Program-made: the position numbers and the translations under genes | Shown here: piece after piece, positions 51,099 through 57,602 of the stretch | How positions within the stretch are numbered: position 1 is the stretch's first letter | Layout: the number at the start of each line of letters is the position of its first letter | From: an uncultured Bacteroidaceae bacterium | GTDB taxonomy: Bacteria; Bacteroidota; Bacteroidia; Bacteroidales; Bacteroidaceae | NCBI GenBank assembly: GCA_905235575.1 | Contig: CAJOLZ010000009.1 | Location: 1-64,000 of the forward strand | Direction: 5' to 3' | DNA: 64,000 nt | The notes under the pieces: model-generated | Databases searched by the model: none | What the model saw: the letters and a program-made list of their open reading frames with translations, nothing else | What the model was told of the DNA's origin: nothing

Positions 51099-51725
51099 AT
51101 GAGTAAATTGTTTTCAAGCGAGAATAAGGAAGTATTCCTGAATCCGTTAAACAAGAACAACCCCATTGCCGTGCAGGTGCTGGGCATCTGTTCCGCTTTG
51201 GCTGTGACGAGCCAGCTGGAGCCTGCCATCGTGATGGGACTGAGCGTGACGGTTATCACCGCATTCTCTAATGTGATTATATCGCTGCTTCGCAACACGA
51301 TACCCAACCGCATCCGCATCATCGTACAGCTGGTGGTAGTGGCTGCGCTGGTAACCATCGTCAGCCAGGTGCTGAAGGCTTACTCCTACGACGTCAGTGT
51401 TCAACTCTCCGTTTATGTAGGACTTATCATTACCAACTGTATCCTGATGGGCCGTCTGGAGGCTTTCGCCATGCAGAACAGCCCGTGGCCGAGTTTCCTC
51501 GATGGTATCGGAAACGGTCTCGGCTATGCACTGATACTGGTTATCGTGGGTTTTGTACGCGAACTGCTCGGCTTCGGCACGCTGTTCGGCTATCAGGTCG
51601 TTCCGCAGTGGTGCTACGACCATGGCTATATGAACAACGGTATGATGACCATGCCTGCCATGTCGTTGATAATTGTTGGATGTGTAATCTGGGCTCATCG
51701 CTCAATAAACAAGGAGGAAAAGTAA
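51099..51725 (+). CDS. nqrD: Na+-translocating NADH:quinone reductase subunit D
   Basis: A 208-residue integral membrane subunit with six hydrophobic helices, homologous to NqrE and Rnf[28 protein letters not shown] and the conserved [32 protein letters not shown] identify it; NqrD and NqrE together bind the intramembrane 2Fe-2S cluster through conserved Cys residues in these helices. A Shine-Dalgarno GGAGGA at 51087-51092 precedes the ATG. Confidence 0.96.
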   Translation: MSKLFSSENKEVFLNPLNKNNPIAVQVLGICSALAVTSQLEPAIVMGLSVTVITAFSNVIISLLRNTIPNRIRIIVQLVVVAALVTIVSQVLKAYSYDVSVQLSVYVGLIITNCILMGRLEAFAMQNSPWPSFLDGIGNGLGYALILVIVGFVRELLGFGTLFGYQVVPQWCYDHGYMNNGMMTMPAMSLIIVGCVIWAHRSINKEEK

Positions 51726-51726
51726 T

Positions 51727-52356
51727 ATGGAACACATGATTAGTTTGTTTGTCCGCTCCATCTTTGTGGACAATATGATATTTGCCTTCTTCCTGGGCAT
51801 GTGCTCATATCTGGCCGTCTCGAAAACGGTGAAGACGGCGCTGGGGCTGGGTGTCGCAGTAACATTCGTGTTGCTGGTCACCGTTCCCGTCGACTATGCT
51901 CTTCAGACCTATGTGCTGGGTCCCAATGCCATTGTCGAGGGTGTCGACCTGACATTCCTTGCCTTCATTCTTTTCATCGCAGTGATTGCCGCCATTGTGC
52001 AGTTGGTAGAGATGATAGTGGAGAGGTTCAGTCCCTCGCTCTATGCAGCGTTGGGCATCTTCCTGCCCCTGATTGCTGTGAACTGCGCCATCATGGGTGC
52101 CTCGCTCTTCATGCAGCAGCGTGTGCAGATGGATCCTGCCATCAGCACCCAGGCCATCGGCGGTTTTGGCGATGCCATTGCCTATGCATTGGGTAGCGGT
52201 ATCGGTTGGCTGCTGGCCATCGTGGGTCTGGCTGCCATCCGCGAGAAGATGGCCTATGCCGACGTGCCCAAGCCTCTCCAGGGACTGGGCATCACCTTCA
52301 TCACCGTAGGTCTGATGGCTATGGCATTTATGTGTTTCTCTGGTTTAAACATCTAA
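51727..52356 (+). CDS. nqrE: Na+-translocating NADH:quinone reductase subunit E
   Basis: A 209-residue integral membrane subunit with six hydrophobic helices, pseudo-symmetric to NqrD. The stretch [30 protein letters not shown] and [14 protein letters not shown] contain the cysteines that share the intramembrane iron-sulfur cluster with NqrD. It starts one base after the nqrD stop with GGAGG at 51713-51717. Confidence 0.96.
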   Translation: MEHMISLFVRSIFVDNMIFAFFLGMCSYLAVSKTVKTALGLGVAVTFVLLVTVPVDYALQTYVLGPNAIVEGVDLTFLAFILFIAVIAAIVQLVEMIVERFSPSLYAALGIFLPLIAVNCAIMGASLFMQQRVQMDPAISTQAIGGFGDAIAYALGSGIGWLLAIVGLAAIREKMAYADVPKPLQGLGITFITVGLMAMAFMCFSGLNI

Positions 52357-52377
52357 AGCGAAGGAGGAAAGAAGACA

Positions 52378-53652
52378 ATGGATTTGAATTTGATTTTAAC
52401 AAGCATCGGCGTATTCCTGACCACCATCCTCGCCTTGGTGATCATCCTGCTCGTGGCCAAGAAATACCTCTCGCCCAGCGGTAACGTCAATATCACCATC
52501 AACGGCAAACAGACCCTCTCCGTCGGTCAGGGTGCCAGCCTGCTCAGTACACTTTCACAGGAAGGCGTCTTCCTGCCCAGTGCCTGTGGAGGAAAGGGCT
52601 CCTGCGGGCAGTGCAAGGTACAGGTGCCTGAGGGTGGAGGCGAGATTCTCGATTCGGAGAAAGGCCACTTCACACGCAAGCAAATCAAGGAACATTGGCG
52701 TCTCGGATGTCAGTGTAAGGTGAAAGGCGACCTGCAGATTCACGTGGACGATTCTGTAATGGGAGTCAAGGAATGGGAGTGCGAGGTCATCGGAAACCGC
52801 AACGTGGCCACTTTCATCAAGGAATACAAGGTGAAGCTGCCCGCTGGCGAGCACATGGACTTCGAGCCCGGCTCCTATGCCCAGATAAAGGTGCCCGCTT
52901 TCACCATCGACTACGACAAGGATATGGACAAGAGCCTCATCGGCGACCTCTACTTGCCCGCATGGGAGAAGTTCGGCCTCTTTGGCCTCAAGTGCGTCAA
53001 CCCCGCACCCACCATCCGTGCCTACTCGATGGCCAACTATCCCGACGAGGGCGACATCATCACGCTCACCGTCCGCATCGCAACACCGCCATTCAAGCCC
53101 AAGGACCAAGGTCCCGGCTTCATGGATGTCAACCCGGGTATCGCCTCCAGCTACATCTTCTCGCTCAAACCGGGCGACAAGGTGACGATGAGCGGCCCCT
53201 ACGGAGACTTCCATCCCGTCTACAACTCGCAGCGTGAGATGATTTGGGTGGGCGGTGGCGCCGGCATGGCACCCCTGAGAGCTCAGATCATGCACATGCT
53301 GAAGACACGCCAGTGCCGCGACCGCGAGATGCACTACTTCTACGGCGCACGCGCTATCGACGAGGTATTCTTCATGGAAGACTTCCTCGCTTTGGAGAAG
53401 GAGTTCCCCAACTTCCACTTCCATCTGGCCCTCGACCGTCCCGATCCGAAGGCCGATGCACTCGGTGTGAAATACACGGCCGGCTTCATTGCTCCCGTGA
53501 TGGGCGACACCTACCTGAAGCAGCACGAGGCACCCGAAGATGTCGAGTACTACCTCTGCGGACCTCCAATGATGGCCAAGACCGTCATCGACCTTCTGCA
53601 CTCGCTCGGAGTGGAAGACGACATGATACGTTTCGACAACTTTGGCGCATAG
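52378..53652 (+). CDS. nqrF: Na+-translocating NADH:quinone reductase subunit F
   Basis: NqrF is the NADH-oxidising entry subunit. The 424-residue protein has an N-terminal membrane helix (residues 5-28), a 2Fe-2S domain with C70, C76, C79 and C111 (CGGKGSCGQC and later LGCQC), an FAD-binding domain with RAYSMANYP, and the NADH-binding GGGAGMAPLRAQI and CGPPMM motifs. It ends the operon 12 bp before a strong terminator. GGAGG at 52363-52367 precedes the ATG. Confidence 0.97.
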   Translation: MDLNLILTSIGVFLTTILALVIILLVAKKYLSPSGNVNITINGKQTLSVGQGASLLSTLSQEGVFLPSACGGKGSCGQCKVQVPEGGGEILDSEKGHFTRKQIKEHWRLGCQCKVKGDLQIHVDDSVMGVKEWECEVIGNRNVATFIKEYKVKLPAGEHMDFEPGSYAQIKVPAFTIDYDKDMDKSLIGDLYLPAWEKFGLFGLKCVNPAPTIRAYSMANYPDEGDIITLTVRIATPPFKPKDQGPGFMDVNPGIASSYIFSLKPGDKVTMSGPYGDFHPVYNSQREMIWVGGGAGMAPLRAQIMHMLKTRQCRDREMHYFYGARAIDEVFFMEDFLALEKEFPNFHFHLALDRPDPKADALGVKYTAGFIAPVMGDTYLKQHEAPEDVEYYLCGPPMMAKTVIDLLHSLGVEDDMIRFDNFGA

Positions 53653-53663
53653 CCACATATAAG

Positions 53664-53692
53664 AAAAAGGGAGGTCAGGCCTCCCTTTTTCT
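53664..53692. terminator. Intrinsic terminator of the nqr operon
   Basis: Perfect 11-bp stem: AAAAAGGGAGG (53664-53674) with CCTCCCTTTTT (53680-53690). It can work on both strands. A close copy lies at 56615-56641. Confidence 0.88.
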
Positions 53693-53773
53693 TATGTCCC
53701 ACAGCGGTCAACTTCATCTTCGGACACTCCCGGAATGCAGATGCATCGCAACTCAACCCCATGGCGACACACA

Positions 53774-53903
53774 CCGTTCATCCGCTGTTGTGCCGCCCTT
53801 TTTTGTCCCTTGCCGAAACGCACCGTGCTTTTCATTGTGTCGCACCACGTTGCGTTGGCCGTCGCACCACGTTGCGACAGGCGTCGCAGCACGGTGCGTT
53901 TTC
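53774..53903. repeat. Palindromic repeat R10 with conserved left flank (129-bp repeat, copy A)
   Basis: R10 proper is 53815-53903: left end GAAACGCACCGTGC, three 22-bp units, right end GCACGGTGCGTTTTC, so its ends are inverted repeats. With the preceding CCGTTCATCCGCTGTTGTG flank it matches 56668-56796 over 129 bp with a single difference that I can see. The gap 53653-54150 otherwise holds the terminator and the promoter at 54091. Confidence 0.88.
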
Positions 53904-54090
53904 AACCCGAATAGGTCTTTGGGATTTATGTTAGAGGGACAAATGTTGTGAGCAAGGCGTCGGCGGCAAGATGCCGCAAGAGTTGTTGTTATGGTATAAG
54001 AAGACTTCAAAAACAAGCGGAAAGGCACCATTGTCGGCCTAAAGACCGATTAGGGTTTATTTCACGAGGTCAAAGAAAAGTGTTTTTTCC

Positions 54091-54121
54091 TTTGCATTCT
54101 ACTCCTTTTTCCGTAACTTTG
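54091..54121 (+). promoter_or_regulatory. Promoter upstream of the 54151 reading frame and nhaD
   Basis: TTTG at 54091-54094, 19-bp spacer and TAACTTTG at 54114-54121. Confidence 0.7.
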
Positions 54122-54150
54122 TCATTCGTAATAATGTACGATGTACTGAG

Positions 54151-54597
54151 ATGAAAGAACGTGTCATGCACTGCGGCGTGCGGCCGTTAGGTCTCTTCCT
54201 CGCCTTCTTGCTGGTGACTTTGACGAGTCGCCCTTCTGTGGCATGGAGCCGGGGAGAGGGTGCTGTCATGGTCTCTGTCGACAGTCATGCGGCTCCATTG
54301 TCCGGCCATGCCACGTTTTCGTTGCATATACGTTATGGCAACGATCGTGGTCTGCGTGCTGAGTCTCTCTTTCGCATAGCTCCATGTGCCCCGGCGTGTA
54401 GGGTGCTCACCTCACGAGTCTTGCGCCGCCTGTCGCGTGTAGAGCCGTTCGGTTCGTCTCTTGGCCATGCGCAGATTCATCGCCAGGGTCGTCACTCTCA
54501 TTTTTTCATACTTCAGAAGGTCGGTTTTGGCCTTGCACATCTTTCCTCCCGCGCTTGCGATTATTATGTATATGCGTTGCGGAGGCTTTTAATTTAG
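54151..54597 (+). CDS. Hypothetical protein (doubtful) between the promoter and nhaD
   Basis: A 148-residue frame starting MKERVMHCGVRPLGLFLAFL, with a signal-peptide-like hydrophobic stretch at about residues 12-31 (ending SVAW). The rest is rich in Arg, Ser and His with no domain that I recognise. It sits about 29 bp downstream of a good promoter, which favours translation, but its composition is unlike the neighbouring proteins. It may instead be a decayed gene or a long nhaD leader. Confidence 0.35.
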   Translation: MKERVMHCGVRPLGLFLAFLLVTLTSRPSVAWSRGEGAVMVSVDSHAAPLSGHATFSLHIRYGNDRGLRAESLFRIAPCAPACRVLTSRVLRRLSRVEPFGSSLGHAQIHRQGRHSHFFILQKVGFGLAHLSSRACDYYVYALRRLLI

Positions 54598-54695
54598 CGT
54601 TTTCTGCTCCTTATCGTGCCTTTTTTATGTCAGGGCATGCGGTGTCGTCCGTGTGCTCCTGTGGAGTATGAACCTAAATTCAAGAATACAAATTG

Positions 54696-55997
54696 ATGAA
54701 TACCTATATATTGGTGTCCTTCTTTGTGGGCTATCTGTGTATAGCTCTCGAGGGTGTCACCCGGATTAACAAGACCGGCGTTGCTCTGCTGATGAGCGTT
54801 GTGTGCTGGTCGCTTTTCGTGGCCTCGGCAGGTTCGGGCGCTGCCGATGTCTTTTCGACTCATGTTACTGAGACCAGCGAAACCATACTTTTTCTCATGG
54901 GCGCCATGACCATCGTTGAAGTGCTGGACAGTAACGGATGTTTCAATTTTCTCATTAGCCATCTGCGTACGCCCAGCCTGCACCGTTTGCTTTGGCGCAC
55001 CGTAGTGCTCACCTTTGTCCTCTCGGCCTTGCTGGACAACATGACGACCAGCATTCTCATGGTAATGATGTTGCGTCGCCTCATCCCGGATGTTTCCCAG
55101 CGTGCACTCTTTGCGGGCATTGTCATCATCGCAGCCAATGCCGGTGGCGCTTTTTCACCCATCGGCGATGTTACCACCATCATGCTATGGATAGGTGGAC
55201 ATGTGAGTACGCAGGGTATCCTGCGCGGCCTTCTGCTGCCATCGATGGTGTGTGTGCTGGTGCCGGCGCTGATGGTCATGCCTCGTCTCTCGGGAAGTGT
55301 TGCAGACCCTGTCGTGTCTCAGTCCGAGACACCCTCGGAGTTTTCGCGCCGAGGTCGCATCCTGCTTCTGCTCATTGGCGTGCTGGGGCTGGTTCTTGTG
55401 CCCGTCTTCCGCAGTCTTACCGGCCTTCCTCCCTTTGTGGGAGTCATGGGAGTGCTGGGATTGTTGTGGATATCCACCGAGGTCATGTTACGCCATCGTG
55501 TGCCCACGACGGAGGAGTGTAGCGTTCGTGTGGCCGAGACAATCAAGCGCATAGACATGCCCACCATCCTCTTTTTCCTGGGCATTCTGTTGTCCGTGGG
55601 CGCATTGCGTGAGACTGGTTCGTTGGCAGCATTTGGCAATTGGCTGGAAGTCCATGTCGGCAACGTCTATGCCATCGACGGTGCCATCGGTCTGTTGTCC
55701 TCCGTCGTAGACAATGTGCCGCTGGTGGCTGGTGCCATGTCCATGTATGAGATTCAGCCTGCCGGTTGTGCGCCCGACCTCGCCATGTATCAGCAGGACG
55801 GTGTTTTCTGGCAACTGCTTGCCTATTGTGCCGGCACGGGTGGCAGTCTCCTCATCATCGGCTCGGCTGCGGGTGTCGTGGTGATGGGGCTTGAGCGCAT
55901 GACTTTCGGTTGGTACCTGCGTCGTTTCTCTCTGCTGGCACTGGCCGGTTACTTGGCGGGCCTGTTTTCTTATTGGTTAATGAATTTCATTCTGTAA
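54696..55997 (+). CDS. nhaD: Na+/H+ antiporter NhaD
   Basis: NhaD exchanges external protons for internal Na+ (or Li+). The 433-residue protein has about 12 membrane helices and the conserved ion-transporter family blocks HVTETSETILFLMGAMTIVEVLD, LSALLDNMTTSILMVMML and ANAGGAFSPIGDVTTIMLW, with the charged residues expected in the transport path. A TTG one codon earlier is not needed; the ATG at 54696 is used. It lies downstream of the nqr sodium pump, so the two may jointly set the sodium gradient. Confidence 0.93.
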   Translation: MNTYILVSFFVGYLCIALEGVTRINKTGVALLMSVVCWSLFVASAGSGAADVFSTHVTETSETILFLMGAMTIVEVLDSNGCFNFLISHLRTPSLHRLLWRTVVLTFVLSALLDNMTTSILMVMMLRRLIPDVSQRALFAGIVIIAANAGGAFSPIGDVTTIMLWIGGHVSTQGILRGLLLPSMVCVLVPALMVMPRLSGSVADPVVSQSETPSEFSRRGRILLLLIGVLGLVLVPVFRSLTGLPPFVGVMGVLGLLWISTEVMLRHRVPTTEECSVRVAETIKRIDMPTILFFLGILLSVGALRETGSLAAFGNWLEVHVGNVYAIDGAIGLLSSVVDNVPLVAGAMSMYEIQPAGCAPDLAMYQQDGVFWQLLAYCAGTGGSLLIIGSAAGVVVMGLERMTFGWYLRRFSLLALAGYLAGLFSYWLMNFIL

Positions 55998-56009
55998 TAC
56001 CTGATAATT

Positions 56010-56558
56010 ATGAATCCCGAAATACAATATTCAATATGGGAGGTTCTGCTGCGGCAGAATCCCGAAATCGTGCGTTCGCGCGATTGGGCGAAATCCTGTT
56101 TCTATGGCGCAGAGCTCTTGGTTGGCCTGGTGCTGTGCGTAGTAGCTCGCATGCAACTCTTTGCGAACAATCTGGTCAGTGCGTTGGTGCTGCTCTTCGG
56201 CATCTGTGTCATTGGGGTGGCTGTCCTCTTCCTCATTCATGGCAGCAGCCGGTGGATATATCGCCCCACGAAGAGCCGAATCGTAGGTGGACAGACGCCT
56301 CTCAGCCTCGTGCAGTTGATGGATGTGGCATGGCTCTTTCCCTCCGCGGAAATCGAGGAATTGCGGTATCAGGCTCCTTCCGATGATTTTTTGTTCGAGT
56401 ATGTATATAGTCAGGACGGCATCTTTCTGGCTGTGGGGGTGCGGCCGAAGGCAGATTCCGTAGCGTGTGAAGTGGAGATCGTGCAGTGTTTCCAGGGCTC
56501 CGAGGCAACCGAAGCGCTGTCTCGCATGCCTCGCGATATCCTCTCATGGAGTCGATAG
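56010..56558 (+). CDS. Hypothetical two-helix membrane protein
   Basis: A 182-residue protein that I do not recognise. It has two hydrophobic helices at about residues 31-47 and 55-77, then a cytoplasmic or periplasmic soluble domain of about 100 residues (ELRYQAPSDDFLFEYVYSQDGIFLAVGVRPKADSVACEVEIVQCF). It begins 12 bp after nhaD and ends before a terminator, so it is probably co-transcribed with nhaD. No function can be assigned. Confidence 0.7.
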   Translation: MNPEIQYSIWEVLLRQNPEIVRSRDWAKSCFYGAELLVGLVLCVVARMQLFANNLVSALVLLFGICVIGVAVLFLIHGSSRWIYRPTKSRIVGGQTPLSLVQLMDVAWLFPSAEIEELRYQAPSDDFLFEYVYSQDGIFLAVGVRPKADSVACEVEIVQCFQGSEATEALSRMPRDILSWSR

Positions 56559-56614
56559 GCTTCGCCGAACGGAACCGATGTCATTCCGAAGATATTGACG
56601 CTTGACGATGGCGG

Positions 56615-56641
56615 AAAAGGGGAGGTTATGCCTCCCTTTTT
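56615..56641. terminator. Intrinsic terminator after the hypothetical gene
   Basis: AAAAGGGGAGG (56615-56625) pairs with CCTCCC and the following T-run (56631-56641). Together with CTTATGTC it is nearly the same sequence as the nqr terminator at 53664. Confidence 0.82.
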
Positions 56642-56667
56642 CTTATGTCTGCCTGCATTTCTCTTCA

Positions 56668-56797
56668 CCGTTCATCCGCTGTTGTGCCGCCCTTTTTTGT
56701 CCCTTGCCGAAACGCACCGTGCTTTTCATCGTGTCGCACCACGTTGCGTTGGCCGTCGCACCACGTTGCGACAGGCGTCGCAGCACGGTGCGTTTTT
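56668..56797. repeat. Palindromic repeat R11 with conserved left flank (129-bp repeat, copy B)
   Basis: Partner of 53774-53902. R11 proper is 56709-56797: GAAACGCACCGTGC, three units, GCACGGTGCGTTTTT. Fills most of the 332-bp gap 56559-56890. Confidence 0.88.
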
Positions 56798-56854
56798 AAG
56801 CAGAGCGAATCAAGCGCATTTCTCATCCTCCGAAACCATTTTCCGACAGCAGGA

Positions 56855-56886
56855 TTTCCGTTTCACACCAAAAAGTAGTAACTTTG
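56855..56886 (+). promoter_or_regulatory. Promoter of the HD-domain gene
   Basis: TTTC at 56855-56858, 20-bp spacer and TAACTTTG at 56879-56886. The box ends 4 bp before the ATG at 56891, implying a leaderless mRNA. Confidence 0.65.
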
Positions 56887-56890
56887 CTGC

Positions 56891-57430
56891 ATGAACCCGA
56901 TGGAATTGATACACCGGTACTATGCCGACGAACCAGCTCTGGAGCACATTCTGACGGTGCACAGCCGCCAGGTGGCGCAACGGGCGTTGCAGGTGGCTGT
57001 CTCTCACCCCGAACTGCAGCTCGACACCACCTTCCTCTACGAGGCTGCCATGCTCCACGACATCGGCATCCTCCGCTGCGACGCGCCCGGCATCGAATGT
57101 CACGGCACGGAACCATACATCCGTCACGGCGTAGAGGGAGCCGATATACTGCGTCGCGAGGGACTTCCGCGTCATGCCCGCGTGGCTGAACGTCATACCG
57201 GCACGGGTCTTACTCGCGAGATGATAGTCCGCCAGCAACTGCCACTGCCCCCGTGCGACCTCGTTCCCGAGACGACCGAGGAACGTGTGATATGCTATGC
57301 CGACAAGTTCTATTCGAAAAGCCGGCTGGAGGTGGAGAAGACGCCCGAGCAGGTGATGCGCAGCCTGGCCAAGTTCGGCGACGAATGTGCCGCGCTCTTC
57401 ATGCAGTGGCACCAGATTTTCTCCATCTGA
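56891..57430 (+). CDS. HD-domain phosphohydrolase
   Basis: A 179-residue HD-superfamily protein: H24 in HILTVHSRQVAQ, the metal-binding AAMLHDIGIL (HD at about 56-57), YIRHGVEGADIL and a distal Asp in ICYADKFYSKS. It resembles the short, stand-alone HDIG proteins of Bacteroidales, which are thought to act on nucleotides or phosphate esters; the substrate is unknown. Single gene with its own promoter. Confidence 0.87.
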   Translation: MNPMELIHRYYADEPALEHILTVHSRQVAQRALQVAVSHPELQLDTTFLYEAAMLHDIGILRCDAPGIECHGTEPYIRHGVEGADILRREGLPRHARVAERHTGTGLTREMIVRQQLPLPPCDLVPETTEERVICYADKFYSKSRLEVEKTPEQVMRSLAKFGDECAALFMQWHQIFSI

Positions 57431-57566
57431 AAATCGGACAGCAATCGCCCTCGCCATCCACGTTCAGACCTATTCTTTCCCTGCGACATTTCCTAAAATT
57501 CATTAAAAACGGGGCGCGACGGCAAATCTCTCGCCCCGCGCCCCCGAAACTCTCAACTTTTCTTTG

Positions 57567-57574
57567 TATTTTTG
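57567..57574 (+). promoter_or_regulatory. Bacteroidetes -7 promoter box for the lptD homologue
   Basis: TATTTTTG, 28 bp upstream of the proposed TTG start at 57603; argues against an earlier start. Confidence 0.55.
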
Positions 57575-57602
57575 CACCTTGGTATATAGTGTACATCTGA
57601 GA

